Below are positions 22,959-36,300 of a DNA stretch of 64,000 nucleotides, one piece after another. The notes beneath the pieces are model-generated. The model saw only the letters and a list, made by a program, of their open reading frames with translations. It was not told the origin of the DNA and did not search any database. The stretch comes from Adineta ricciae. Taxonomy: Eukaryota > Rotifera > Eurotatoria > Adinetida > Adinetidae. The stretch lies in the NCBI GenBank assembly GCA_905250025.1, contig CAJNOJ010000354.1:1-64000 (forward strand), given 5' to 3'. Each line of letters opens with the position of its first letter. The stretch's first letter is position 1. Made by a program: the position numbers and the translations under genes.

Positions 22959-24242
22959 ATTTGATTTCGCTAAATAAACGATAAAATACTTCTCAAATGT
23001 TCACAACTTGTTCACTTACTTAGAATTCTACAAGAGTTTGAATGATAGTATCAAAAAGAGCAAAAGAGCGTTTTTTTTATCTAAAAAAATAGTAGAGAAT
23101 GAAAAAGAATCTTTCATATCCTTCTTCCTTCGGTTTGTAACTAATGAACATTCACAGGTTTCTGTGTGTTTCTTCCTCCCAGTGCTTTTTTTTCTTTGCC
23201 GAGTTTTTCATGAGGTGATCATTTTTTTTCTCTTTCTTCTTCAACAGGAAGTATGACAAACGAACAGTAAGCTCATTTTTCAAACAACCAGCTTAGTTTC
23301 CTTCTCGTCTTGCGTTTCTCCTTCTTCTACTTATGTCTTGTCATTGACAACGCCGTTAGGGATAATCTTTTTCATGCTTACATGCATAGACAAACCTGAA
23401 CAAGCAATTTTTGATGGCAATTGATCATGATTATTCTATTGTATATTTCTATCTATCTTTCATTTTTTATTAACTTTACTTCTTATTGAAAAGCCCGACG
23501 GTGTGAACACACAAGAAACACGATTTTCTCCGGGAAATTCTAACCATGTTTGAGCAATTATGTTTAGAACATTTGTGTAACCAAGCAGAGAAATAATCTA
23601 AAAAGAGAAGAAATAAATATTGATAGTCGATTTTATGCATAGAAAATGTCAACAACTAATCGGTCTTTTAAATAGCTCAACAATGTTCGGATTTTCCACT
23701 TGCTGTACCCATAAAACTGTGCATTGCTTCTACTTCATCAGTTAATTACTCTCTGGGAAATCAAAGATTTCTATTTGTATAAGTTTTCTTTTTCTTTCTC
23801 ACATAAAGAGTTCCCTAAAGACTGATGAGTCCCCGAGAAACGAACATCGTTTATGATAACAAATAATTATTCTTAACACGCAAATCTGAACTCAAAAGGA
23901 AAGAAAACACTAAAACTAAGTGTAGATATACGTTTATATATTTGAATATATTCCTTCTTATTCCCATCCTATATACACATAAAAATCGTTTCATCATTTA
24001 ACAATCAAATAATCCAACAATGGCATAAATGCTCAGATAACAAAGAAGAAGAAATGATCATCATTTCAAAGGAGTATTCGTAGAGATTTCTTTTCAAAGA
24101 ATCTCGAAAATCTCATGAAATTCATGTGAAAGATAAGAAAATATCACGAAAGATTTCCATAAATAATTCAAAAATGAATAAATGAATTGATAACCATAGA
24201 GAATAACCTAGACAAAAGAAATGAAGAAGATAAAACTGTTCA
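22959..24242. other. Intergenic region between G-gamma and TBC1D22
   Basis: No gene seen in about 1.3 kb. It should contain the G-gamma promoter and leader on one side and the TBC1D22 3' UTR on the other (minus-strand poly-pyrimidine/AT-rich sequence). Confidence 0.5.
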
Positions 24243-26774
24243 CTAGCTTGATAAATGACGTGGTGCATTGGCGAACATGACCTTTAATTGATAAGCTTCC
24301 GCAGTTAAGATACTTATATCATTGCTTGTCCACGAATGTGTTGGTAAATTTTGCAGAAGAAGAAGAATTCCCTAGAAAAAGGTTTTATCTCTCGATGGAC
24401 TTGATGTGTTGTTGTTGTTCTTCTTCTTACCTGAAAGTCTTTTTCACGTAAAAGATCCTTGGAGAAACGAACGAGAAATGCGGCACATATATACAAATGA
24501 AATTGAGAAAAACCGTTTTGTTCAGACTAAAATAGGACGAGAAATTGTTTTTGGTTTTATTTACAACGAATTTCATACGAGATAAGTATCCCATAGGCGA
24601 ATGGTACATCGAACAGGTAATTCTCTCATCAGTAGATTATTCATCCATCGAAAGGCAAATTGGAGAAATTCGATATGTTGGTCTTTCAAATGGCGATATA
24701 ATGGTTCTATACAGATGAATGTCAGAAGAAGGTTAAGCATAAGTTCTTTGTAGACAAACCATCGATACGTTTGGCAAGTTCTTCAAGTGTACGAACTTTG
24801 TATTGAATACCAGGTTGAGCAAATGTATAATTATCTTGAATACCTTCAAGTAAATAAGATGTGGTCCAAAAACTATCAGCTTCGACAATTCGTCGGTTTT
24901 GTTCAGGTAAAGAACCGATATCAAAATTTTCGAGCTCAATATCTAATTCGAAAAAAGGAAAGATTTATTTTGTTTCATCGATTTCTCTCGCTCTTCCTTA
25001 CCATTATCGATAAATTCCGAAAGAAAAACAACAAAAAACGGTGTAACCAAATCATTAATTCCTTGAACATAACCACTTGCTGGATGTCGAATCGCCCATA
25101 TGAATAAAATACGTTCGAATAATTCTTGCACTACTGTCTGTTGAAATATAGGCATCAAAGGATTCATTCGCGGAATGTCTATATGAATCTAAATCAGAAA
25201 GAATTGTCAGCATTTCTCTGTTTCTGTTCTTCACCAGAGAATTGATTATCTACTGCACTTAGACGGATTAGAAACTAATATAGGCATGATTTTATCAGGC
25301 TTAAGAAAATCATTTATGACATAGGAACTACATTGGAACTTCTAAGTAGTTCTTCTAGCCTGAGGATAACAAGTTTTATGCGTTATAACTTTTACACGTA
25401 CCTGCCGAAATGTATCCTGATGTTCAATCTCCATACGTGTGTGGTAATATTGACTAACATAAGACCAATATTCATCGCGTTTTCGTGATAAAGTATCGTC
25501 ACGTCGTTCGGTTTTTGCCGGTAGATAACCCTGAAATATCGTGTGAAATTCGTTTGAGAATAAGCGAAACAATACAAGTCTTGAACGTACACAAAGTAAT
25601 TTCCATGCTTGTGCACGGTATTGTTTTGGAATACCGTTCCAACTTGCTTTGCGAAGTTCATCTGTGTGACAGTAAGACGAGGAAGCTGTGAAAGGAATAA
25701 GAATGTGTTCATACTCAGATCAACATTCGATTGTTCGATGATTTGCTTGAATTTATTTTCTTTTTGAATATCGATATCGGATTTTGTAGATACATTCGAT
25801 CGAATATTATTCGAAGACGACGTCGAACTATTGTTATTTGTAGTTAAAGTATATCGAATGGGTACTAATGGTTTAATATTTGGATAGTCGCCGACTCGTC
25901 GCCCGATTCCCGGACAAGCAGCTAAGTTAACATTTGCTCCGATTGTCGGCCTTCGAACTGAAATAAAGGATGCTTTTCTAATTCTATTTCGATAGAAATT
26001 GACTGAGGGAAGACATGTTCATCGATCGTATCTCATTCGGAAAAAATTAACTTCCGGAATACAACGAATTCATCCTGAATCAAGGCACGAAAAGATTAGT
26101 TTAACTACGCGAAGAATCGTTGATCCGGAAATGAGAATGATGAGTGCACTCAGCTATGAGATAACTTCATGACATCCGTCATCTGTAGTGTTCGATTCCA
26201 ATTGAATTTTCTCCTTTCTTGGTAAATACTTCCAATTAGCATTCATTCTTCTCTTACCAGCGGATGCGTCTATAGTGATCTGATTCGATTGACGTTTCGA
26301 TTTATGTTCTTGAATGATTCTTGAAGCCACTTCATCAACAGTCTAAACAAACGGTCGAGATCATGTTCGAACAATTGATCTAGACGAACTTGTTTAGAGA
26401 TTTCGACGATTTGTGAATGATTGTCCGTCTCTTCTTCTGGATTGTTATCACTATCAAGTATTTTTAAAGTCATTGCCCTGTCATCGATCTCCCAAGCGTC
26501 GTCAGTATTGATTGAATATTCAGCAAACTTTTCTTGACCTTTTCTCTTTAATATCGACGAATTGGATAAAACCGGTTTTCTAAATATTTCGAATGAACAC
26601 TAAACAACGCGAACTTTGCTTGCGTTTACTTTGAAAGCGGTGGATGTTGAGCACCGAAAACAGGTCTACAATTCAAAAAAATATATTCATTCGAACAAGA
26701 AGTCTAAGGGAAACTTACCTTCCTGGTACAGAGTGTTCTGTTTTCCACAGAGTTTGTTGCGTATTACTGGACAT
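24243..26774 (-). CDS. TBC1D22: TBC1D22 Rab GTPase-activating protein
   Basis: Twelve exons, all in phase: 26774-26719, 26665-26630, 26579-26390, 26342-26258, 25957-25715, 25661-25591, 25530-25402, 25188-25002, 24942-24760, 24706-24579, 24526-24431, 24371-24243. The sum is 1533 nt, 510 aa, against about 517 aa in human TBC1D22A. The N-terminus keeps VFGAQHPPL and NTDDAWEIDD, as in vertebrate orthologues. The TBC domain shows SWNGIPKQYRAQAWKLL, then HQDTFRQIHIDIPR (arginine finger IDxxR type), FERILFIWAIRHPASGYVQG (Gln finger) and LQFAFRWMNNLLMREL. It stimulates Rab GTP hydrolysis and in vertebrates acts at the Golgi. The exon 3 donor (GTTCGT) is weak but gives the only frame that restores DEVASRIIQEH. 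Confidence 0.95.
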
Positions 26775-27265
26775 TGCACAACGATTGCTTAGAACATGAT
26801 AGAAATATCTTGAAAGAAACTTGTGCGAATCTGAAGATAGCTTTGTCGACGAGGAAAAACAAATCAAGGAAAAACGTAAGGGAATAACAGACAAACTAAA
26901 ATAGAATATAAATAAACAGTAAATAAGAATTTGATGTATACATACGTATATATATATATGACACAAAGCATTCGTATTGGACGAAATCGTATCCAATGGA
27001 AAGCGAACGTTTCGAATTGATTTAATCAATGAGAGATTTTGAGGAATTCGGAAGAATTTATCCATTTGACGAATGTCAAACGAATCCGTCAATCATAATC
27101 GAACTGTCTCCATAGTTACTTTTCTCATGATGCCAAACGAAACTCAAGAGAAACGAATTGTTTCAGTTGCGTCGGATGGCTGCTACCGATTTTCACATGC
27201 CTGTGGCACGTAATTGAAATGAGAGTTCTCTTCGAATATTCATTGTATCCTTTTATTTATTCTAG

Positions 27266-27965
27266 TCTGTGGAACAATCAGAAACTCACAATATCTTAGC
27301 GCGTGAAGCTCAACGAATTATCGAACAGCTCGTTCAGCAATCGCTAGCACATCTGAGAGAGACAGTTGGCGAGGAATCGAGTAAAACTAGAGGCCGCTTT
27401 ATCGAACTTGAAAACGAAGCACAAACATCAGGACACACCACTGTACAATGGCCGAAAATCTCCGAATTTGCTGATGAACACATTGGTATAAAAAAGATCA
27501 ACGAATACATCGAAAAAGTTAGTCACATTACTTTTCGCTTCTTCTTATCAAAGCCAGATCGAATTGTCTTTCGTAAATTTGATACTTCACAAAATAGGGA
27601 GAAAAAGTTTTGCTCCTTCATCTTAGTTACTACTTAACGATAATTTTCTTGTTAAGGAATGGAAAACAGCGCCAGGTGGTCATGATCTTTGTTGGCTATA
27701 CGCTATTGACTTTATCGAAAAGAGATCACTCGAATTCAATAATTTATATATTTACCGAGTAAATACATTTCTCGTGTTATCTCCAATCTAATTAATTTTT
27801 TATCTAATCAGGTGCGTTATTCAATTCCAACACGCAGATCACCCATACCCCGACAAACAGTTTGCATTTATTTTACTATCGATGTTTCAAAAGTTCGACC
27901 GAAAGTAAATCTTTTCCTTCATCACAAATCTTTTCTAGCAAAGTTTCGATAGCACCATCCTGTGA
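27266..27965 (+). CDS. Unrecognised multi-exon protein
   Basis: Exons in one frame are 27266 to about 27521, 27657 to about 27758, and 27812 to about 27903, with standard GT-AG introns. I could not fix the first exon: the open frame at 27266 begins at an acceptor (TTCTAG), and none of the nearby ATGs joins it in phase. The first part is helical and acidic (AREAQRIIEQLVQQSLAHL). The middle holds EWKTAPGGHDLCWLYAIDFIEK and RVRYSIPTRRSPIPRQTVCIYFTIDV. The 3' end is uncertain: the best splice into the next exon ends after QSFDSTIL (stop about 27965), but another frame stays open to 28161 with a coding look (RISISSNMDRRYSSLERKDG). No family recognised. It lies head to head with TBC1D22. Confidence 0.5.
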
Positions 27966-28384
27966 AAGTTCTCTTCGCATTCGAAACGATGAGCATCATT
28001 CACCAACCGAACGAATTTCGATTTCGTCAAACATGGATAGAAGATATAGTTCTCTTGAAAGAAAAGATGGCTCGTGGGATCGATTTTTAAACTTTATTGC
28101 TTTTCTTTCGTCTCATTTTCACAACGGAATATGCATTAATAAAAAGAAAAGATTAAAATAAATTGCATAGATCATTGAGAAGCAAATTTACCAGAACAAA
28201 AATAAATGCCAAACAATGATTGTCAACAGAAAAATTATTAATAGTAACTAACTGAGTGTTAACAACAAAATAATGATAAACTGCTCGTTAATACTGTGTA
28301 TTCGTCTAACAAATGCATGATTAGCAAAGAAACAAGATATCTTATCACATAGAATTCTTGATGTGATATTGCACGGGGATTTTA

Positions 28385-31300
28385 TTAATCAGTAGATGAA
28401 GGTGATCGATTCGGACGTTGAAAGAGATGAATGGGTTCACTTTGATCGGGTTCCGCTTGATATTTACCTAAAAATTTCACATAGAAACCTCACTGATGAG
28501 CATAAAAGCGAACATATACCACTAAGAATTTTCTTCTTCAGTAACGAAACTCGATAACCACGAGAAGTGAGATCGACGTCAATGGAGGAGAAAAGTGCAT
28601 TTTCACCGATGAAATATGCATTGATAATAGATGAAGTTGTCAATGGTTGTTCGCTTTGTTCATTATCAGTTTCGTTTTCGACTGGAGTTGCTTGCACGGT
28701 GATCACAGTTGCAGATAGATTGCCTGCTCCGTTTTTAACATATGGAACTTTCCACCACAGTTTGTGTTCGTTTGCAGACCTAGAAATGATCGATTGAATT
28801 GGGATAGAGAACAAATAACCGATCTTACCATTCAGCCGTCGGTAAAGATTCTTTAATTTGTTCGCCGTCGGCTATGATGGTATAGAATATCACAGTTTCG
28901 TTATTAAATCGGATCGAGTCAGGGAAGAATGAACTGTTAAAACGGTAACTGATATTTACTGATATTGTATCAAATGTACGTGACCATTGTGATGTGATCT
29001 CAATTGGTATATTGGGTTGATCGGCATGATTAACCTGTACAGAGTAGCAAAGTCAGTGAAGAAAAAGAAAACGATTGACGAACTTCGTAATTCAGCGTGT
29101 TTAGATTAAAGAATCGTGATGAAGGCGTTTTCTCATGTAAACTACGAAGAGCATTGTGCAACTCAGGCATGTCAAATGAATAAATTGATTCATTTCTATG
29201 AACAAGTAGATAAGGATTCTCGATCAGACTGAAAAATCGATGATTTTACTCGGTAATCGGAGGAGATTTGACATTGATTTTATCAATATTATCGAGATTT
29301 TTCAATCGAAATTGCAACGTATTGGAAAATCGTACAGGATCATTGAGTAAAGTTAAAATAGATGCTGGAAACGAAATGAGCATTTCGCCAACAATTCGAC
29401 TTTTCCAACTAAAACGAAGATCTTCAAAATAAACCAACGCATTCACCTATAAATTACTTTTCTCGATTGTTTCCCGACATCATCACATGAATCGTTTCTT
29501 GGAAAGCAACTGCAAGTGGAATTTGATCAGTAGCACCAACTGTCAAAGGAGACATGCCTTGTTCGTGAGATACGATCGGACTATTCCGAAAATTGATATT
29601 GACAGGAGCCATCGCTGGAGTGTTAACAGGAGACAATGCTGATTGTTGTTGCTAAACGAGGAGAAAAATTATTGAAATGTTTGAATTTCAAAAGGTTTTT
29701 TCAAATGCAACTAGAAAAGAAGAAATCATACTAGTGATAAAAAATGTGATCGAAGAATTGGCATTCGTATTGATATTTCTTGGTCGAAGAAAAGGTCAAT
29801 TTAAGCAAAAAGAAGCATCTTCTGATGAACAAAGGACCCAAATGTAGGTAAATGATACAAAGTAAAATATTTTACTTCGAATATGACCTTGTTTTCTATG
29901 TCCTTGTTTCATCCTTGTTCACCGTATCCTTTTATTAGCAATTGTATTTTGAGGGTTGGAAGTCGACAGAAAGAGAGAATATGAATGAATGAACGGATTG
30001 GCAAAAGTCAAGGTTAATAGAAAGCTACCAAAAGTCATTTCTACATCGAAAATCAGTCTACGACGATATGAATAGTGAGTTAAGCCTAGTAATTGCCTGA
30101 TTATCGTTTGGAATTCAAATGTACCGACAAGAATCTAAAAATGGAATAGTTTTGAACTTTCGATGGTCCTTCATCTGAGAAAACCATGTGTATTGGATAG
30201 GGATGAAATGAGCTGTTTAGTGAACAATACTTACATCCGATTGACCTAATGAAGGTGTTTGTGAAACAGGCAGTTGAGATGTTTTTGGAATGAAATTATC
30301 ATTGAAAAAAGAATTGGCCACTTCGGAATCATCTTCATTCGATGAAACTGATGTTGAGTTTTTATCTAAAGGGGATAATTATTTGGGGACATTAGGAGGA
30401 TGAAAGTTACTGTCAATCGTTGTTGTTTCAGGAGAAAGAAAAGCATCGTCTTGATTTGTGACCGGTGAAGCATTGACCGTATTCCATGGAATTAGATCAA
30501 ATTCTTTTTGCGGTGGAAACATATTCAGTTGATCAGAACCCTCTGTCGAAATACTATTAGTTTTTGCTCTAAAACCAACGTATACGTGAGAATACATTCG
30601 ATTCGAAAGGTAATGTCTCTATACATAGTTGAACGTGATGGCAATGGTGGTGGTGGGAGTGGTCTAGTACCGGTTAGTTCATTTGTCGTTGATCGATTGA
30701 GTTCTAGGTTCTTCTAATTAAATGTACAAAGAAGATTTTTTTGTTCGTTTTTATTCCGTTGAATTTACTTGTGACGGCACACGAGAAGTTGGAGCGGAAG
30801 TACCGATATTCTTGTCGATTAAACGCATGGCATTCATGATTTTTGCATGATCATCATCCGCATCGGTATCAATCGGAGTTTCTGACTTTGGATTAATTTT
30901 TACATTGATTTTTAACATTAGATTATCATCATCATCATCGTCATCGCTCGAGTCACTGGAATTCGTTGAAAATTTCGACGAAGACTTCTGCTGGTTTTCA
31001 TTAGGTGCTGTAAACGCTTCATACTGATCGAGCGAATCGAACATTAACTAAACATAAATCGAAACAATGGAAAGAAAAGGATGTATTGGAACGAAATGCA
31101 TACATCGGTACTTTTGTGTTTGGAGGATGAAAATTCATCGTTTTCGTTAATTGATCCATGTATGTCCTTGAATTCATTTTGCGAGGATGGTGGCATTCGA
31201 CCAGCTGGGTCTTCACGTGAATGTTGCGTTTGAAAAGCTCGGCGAGATTTTGCAGTAAATGATGAGCTTTTCTCTACTTTCTTATCCTTTTTCTCTCGAC

Positions 31301-33108
31301 GACCCGATCCAAAAAATCCTATTTTGTTTATCATAAACATGTTCCTTCGAAACAACGCGTGATAAATCAAATTAACCTGGAAATTTCGGTTTGCGGATCT
31401 TCAAATCGAACGGATTCGGCGAATTTTCGTTGCTTAACACTTTTTCTTGACTCTGAACTGTTGCACTACTTGACATCACTGGACTGTTTGTTGTTGTCTG
31501 ATGGTTCATCGGAGGAGACATGATTGTATTATTAGGTGATGTTTGCACTTGATTACTCGGCGTGCTTGGCAGCGATGCTAAAGAAAAACAACTCGTTATG
31601 AGTTTTATATGTGTTGGAGTGAAAGAAAAATGGCGACGTTAATCCAATAAAAGTCGACATGCAGCTGGAAGACTCATGGGTTAGGGGAAGAGATAAGACT
31701 AGTGTGTCTCGTTAAGTTTTCTGCATGAATAAACACGATACAAACTGTGAAAAAAAGGAATATGATGGTGATGGTGATGGTAGGAACGAGCTGAAGCGAA
31801 GAATTAATCATATATACGAAGAAATCGGTTCGTCTTACCCCGACTATTTTCGATCGTTTTTGTTGGCGTCACTGGAATAGAAAAGTTTGCTTGAATGGCA
31901 GGTACATTAGGCTCGATTTGTTCGAATAAGTTGAAATCATCTGAAGGAATTGAGGCATCTGCAATGGGTGGTGGTAGTGGTAAGATGGATGGCCGAAGAC
32001 TGTCAACGTCTTCGAATTGTAATGCAACTAGAAGCGATCATTCGATTTTCAAGAGAAGATTTTTGAGTGAAATACCTGGTGGTTCTGTTCCTGTTTTCTT
32101 TTGTTCGACAAATATATCTAAAAGATCACTTCCAGTTAACGATTTCAATCTTGCCGTAAAATCAGTTTGTGCCGTTCTTATTTGTTCGGAATAACGTTGA
32201 AGAATATCCGAATAAGTCAGCGAATACGCGAGTAATTTCTCGATATGATCAATTTCAAAATCTTGAAATTTTGTACAAGCTAAACCAATCCAATGACTTA
32301 TTCATTCAAACAAAATCGAGATTTACCGTTATAGAAGCGCGTTTGATATTCGCTCCGAATCTTATTATATTTCTCAATTGTTGATTTGTATTCATCTTGC
32401 GCTTGTCGATACTTCTTTTCTAGACGATCTGATTGTCTCGTCGTGAAAGAGTGGAGCGCTGATTGAGCAAGACTCGGAACATTCGTATCTTGTGATACGG
32501 GTGTCGACAGATTATTCGAAGTAGAATGTCCACCACGTTTCGTTCGTTCGTAGTCGAAAGCAATCGATTGATACTGTTCTTTCGCTTTATTCACTGTATG
32601 CAAAGCATTGCCTAACTGAGACATGAGATCAGCTGAACTCGTAATATCTACATCTTTTTGTATATGCGATTTGACTTTTTTTTGAAAAGTCTCCTGATGT
32701 ATATGAACATCGCGTAGTAATTCTTGATATAGATTAACCGTCGTTCCATGCATAGATGAGATTTTATCGATTAAATCACGTATTAAAATCCATATTGGTG
32801 TGAACGTGCCAACATATTGAGTCTTGAGTAATTGCGATTGTAAACGAGCTAAATTTTTACAATAAGATGTTTCACATTGAATACTAAAACAAACACAAAT
32901 AGTTTGTGTGTGTCGAGTATGATCGACGTCAGAGAATTCATTGATATGTTTACTATCTCTTGTTGCATAACTTTCGACTAAATACATACCTTTCACTAAG
33001 AAATCGTTGAAATTCGTCGATAGCTATTGCTCCATTCTTGACATTTGTTGATAAAACTTCCAAACCTCGATTTCCTTCACTCCAGAATGCCTCTCCCCAT
33101 AGCACCAT
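28385..33108 (-). CDS. FCHO: FCHO (F-BAR plus mu-homology domain), clathrin-pit initiator
   Basis: A multi-exon gene starting MVLWGEAFWSEGNRGLEVL at 33108 and ending at 28385. FCHO proteins nucleate clathrin-coated pits at the plasma membrane by bending membrane and activating AP-2. The F-BAR domain occupies about 33108-31870 (LLKTQYVGTFTPIWILIRDL; ADLMSQLGNALHTVNKAKEQYQ; TYSDILQRYSEQIRTAQTDF). A Ser/Thr/Asp-rich linker follows at about 31950-29650, including the exon with PFDLKIRKPKFPG, a basic FFGSGRREKKDKK and a poly-Asp run at 30930. The C-terminal mu-homology domain (about 29600-28420) shows QIPLAVAFQETIHVMMSG, VNALVYFEDLRFSWKSRIVGEM and KLWWKVPYVKN, with GYRVSLLKKKILSGKY near the end. 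The tail is RSPSSTD. I rebuilt most but not all linker junctions. Confidence 0.9.
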
Positions 33109-33359
33109 TGAGACAGAATTTTATCAAAAATCGAATATATACAACAAAAACAGAAAATACATTTCTCCTTCGACATAACGAAATATGAAACGCTATGAAT
33201 GGTAGAATATTTCTCATCGACTGTAGCGCTCCATCACGTCCTATTTAGACACACTCGTATTTTTTTTTATCTCCTGTTCTTATCATTATGTGTTTCTTTT
33301 GCCGAGCGTAGAAATAACAAACAACTAAGTATGGGTATGTTCTTGTAAATATCACTAGA
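33109..33359. promoter_or_regulatory. Shared head-to-head promoter region of FCHO and PACS
   Basis: The two start codons are 251 bp apart and diverge. The interval has no TATA box on either strand near the expected positions, is AT-rich with T-runs, and must contain both transcription starts and probably shared elements. Confidence 0.5.
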
Positions 33360-36300
33360 ATGGCTGAGAAAACTTCACGAACACTCCCATCTGGCTCGAG
33401 CAAAACGGCCACGACATTGATGGCCTATGCACAATTAGAAATCGATAATAGTTCAACATGTATCCCAAGGTAAAATGCTTCGATGTCGATGTTTCATCTA
33501 TTGAGACTTTGTTTTTCTTCTAGACTTTGTAAATTTAGTATTGTTCGTGTGGCATTAAATCGTCCAATCGATGGTGGTGACTCCAATGCGATTGTCATTG
33601 CTGTCAAAATTCAAGTAAGACAAAAGAAAAACACAATTCAACATTGCGCCTAATTAAATCGATTTAATTAGAGTAATAAACGGACATTTCGTTGCTGTGA
33701 AATTTCACTTCAACCAGACGGAACATTGGACGCACCAGTTAATCTCCAATATTTAATTACGGTGAGTACCTTCGACATTCTTTAATTAATTGAACTAATT
33801 AGTTATGACATTTTCGTTTTCTAGTACCCTCATTACTTTAAACGGGATATAAATAAAATTCAAATCTATGTTCAACGTCGAAAGAATCGACCGATGATTG
33901 GTTATAAGACATTGGCAAAGGGGGAAATCAATTTGAATCAAGTATGTATTGTTTATCAGAGAAAAAACGCTGAGGATTGATGTTTTGCGTGGTTTATCTA
34001 ACGAACGAAATAACAAATATTGACAAGAATGCACAGATAGTATTATGCTCATCGAGTTCTGCTACGGAAGTTAAATTAGCTTATTGATCTAATGAAATCA
34101 ACAAAGACAATCGAAAAAAAAGAACTTTTTCATCTGAAATTAATTTTCCTGCAGCCGAGACAGCAGACACGACTCCCAGGAGATTTTCCTTTAATCAAAA
34201 ACGTTGATTTAGGTCATTCAACGTCCTCAAAGTCTGGATTTGTATTTGTATTTGAATACCAATGAAAAAGTAAAACAAAATCTTCGTTCGACTATACATG
34301 AAGAAGCATTTGTGACAACCAATGATGAAATACAGAAACGACTTGTTGGGTACGTCTCGATTCAATATCTGTCAAGTACAATACCAAATGAAACGACAGA
34401 TACAACAACAGCACGTCCAAAAGTCGGCATGACAGGAAAACAACATTCACATTTCGGTAGAATTTTTCTTGTTTGTTTCATTCTCATACAAAATCGATTT
34501 TGCTTAGATAAATCATTCAATGAAGATGATGAATACATCGAAGAAGAAGAGATCAATTCTGAATTGGAAGATAGTGACGTGGAATTTAATTTAAAGAACA
34601 AACAACTGCAAAAATTCAATCCGAATGTCATTCGAAATAAGATCATAAAAATGTTCAAAAGAAAACCGAACCAAACTAGCACAGCACCAAACCCAGCGAG
34701 TAATGCAACAACAACAAATCCGACAATTTCTACACACCAACAAGATCGTTTTATTGTCGATCACCATTCAGATTTCGAAGAGGATCCTCCATCTGATATC
34801 AGTGACAGCACCATACCTGTTGATCAATGGAGTATCGAATCTGTCCCGAAACCAGGTTTCACACCAGTTGAGCATTTACAAGTACTGAAATTTGTAAGTT
34901 GAAATGCAAAAAGACAACGCGAGAAAGTTAAAAATGATCTATTTCATACTAGTCGGAAGACGATCCTTATACTCCAAGGAAATCAACCAACCCATTCGAT
35001 AGTAATGATAGTCCATTAGTAAGTAGAATGAATAGAAACGTATAGGAAATGTATTATGTAATTATAATGAAAAGGATTCAGAATCATCGGATGTGGGAAT
35101 AGAAGTCGAACGAACAAATTTACCATCACCGGTAGTGTTACCGGTTCTGGAAGAAAAAACGCCACGCACTCCTGCAACGGTTCGTTAGCTTTTCTTTTTT
35201 ATGCTTTGAAAAAGTTCTCCATTCAATAGAGTACTGTCAAGCAACTCGATGAACTCTATACGAATGACCGTCTTCCAGAAAGTGTCATATTTCTTTATAC
35301 AACAATCAATCAACCTAATGTATGCTTCAGTTCTTTTTGAAAAAAACATGTTTCCATCGTCATTCTATTAGCTTACGGCATCGAAATTTAAAGAATACAA
35401 TCTTTCTGTTATTTCATTGTCCACATTAGCTGATACAAAAGCGGTTTTGAATAATTTGATTCAACGTATACAAAAAAAGTTAGACAAATTCATCTTTAAT
35501 CTCGTATTCGAATTCTCATTGTTTGTTTTAGTACGAGTCAATCGAAACAAGTGTCAGTTATACGTCTTGTCCTTCTTGGTAATGATGCATTTGTTAATTC
35601 GTTTCTTCAATCCTACGTCGAATGTTTGGCTTCAAGACCCCATGAATACATGAATTATTTTCGATTTTATTTTGTACCATTAAGTAATTGAAAAGAAAGA
35701 AAGTTCTCTCATGATATTAATTCTCATTTTTTCTCATAGCTTTTTCGTATTTGGCAAAATTTCTGGCTACTTTAGATTCGCAGTATGAATCGTTGTTCGG
35801 TGCAGTTGAATCGTCGAATGAAGCAATTGGTAAGTCGAATGATTGCAAAAGTTGACGAATGTTGAGTTGAACTTTGATATTTTTCAGATATTAGGGAGTT
35901 AACACAAAAAATTTCACGATATTTGAAAACATCTCAACGTACATTGGCCTTACCTGTGGGTGAAGTTATGCTCAATCGAAAAGGACGATTGTAAGATAAT
36001 TTATGTGTAAATTTAATTCATTTCTCTTCGAAAACTTTTTAGACCAGATGAAGATTCATCACCAACATTTTTGCCGTTTTTTTCCGTAAATATTCTGTTT
36101 TCTTCTCTCAAATATTTATCTATGCTGAAAAACTTTTTGTAGTATGTTCGACTTGGGACATTATCGTCGACATCCAATGAATCTCAAATGTCGTCAGTTG
36201 ATGACAATATTCTTCTATCAAAGTCGCTTTCACTCTCGTTGTCATCACATCCGCAACGCGACTCAAAGGATTCGTCCGATGATGAACCAACACAAACAAT

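Noticed and set aside
31895-32194. 99-codon plus-strand frame
   Set aside because: It is antisense to FCHO coding exons that read through with the F-BAR and linker sequence.
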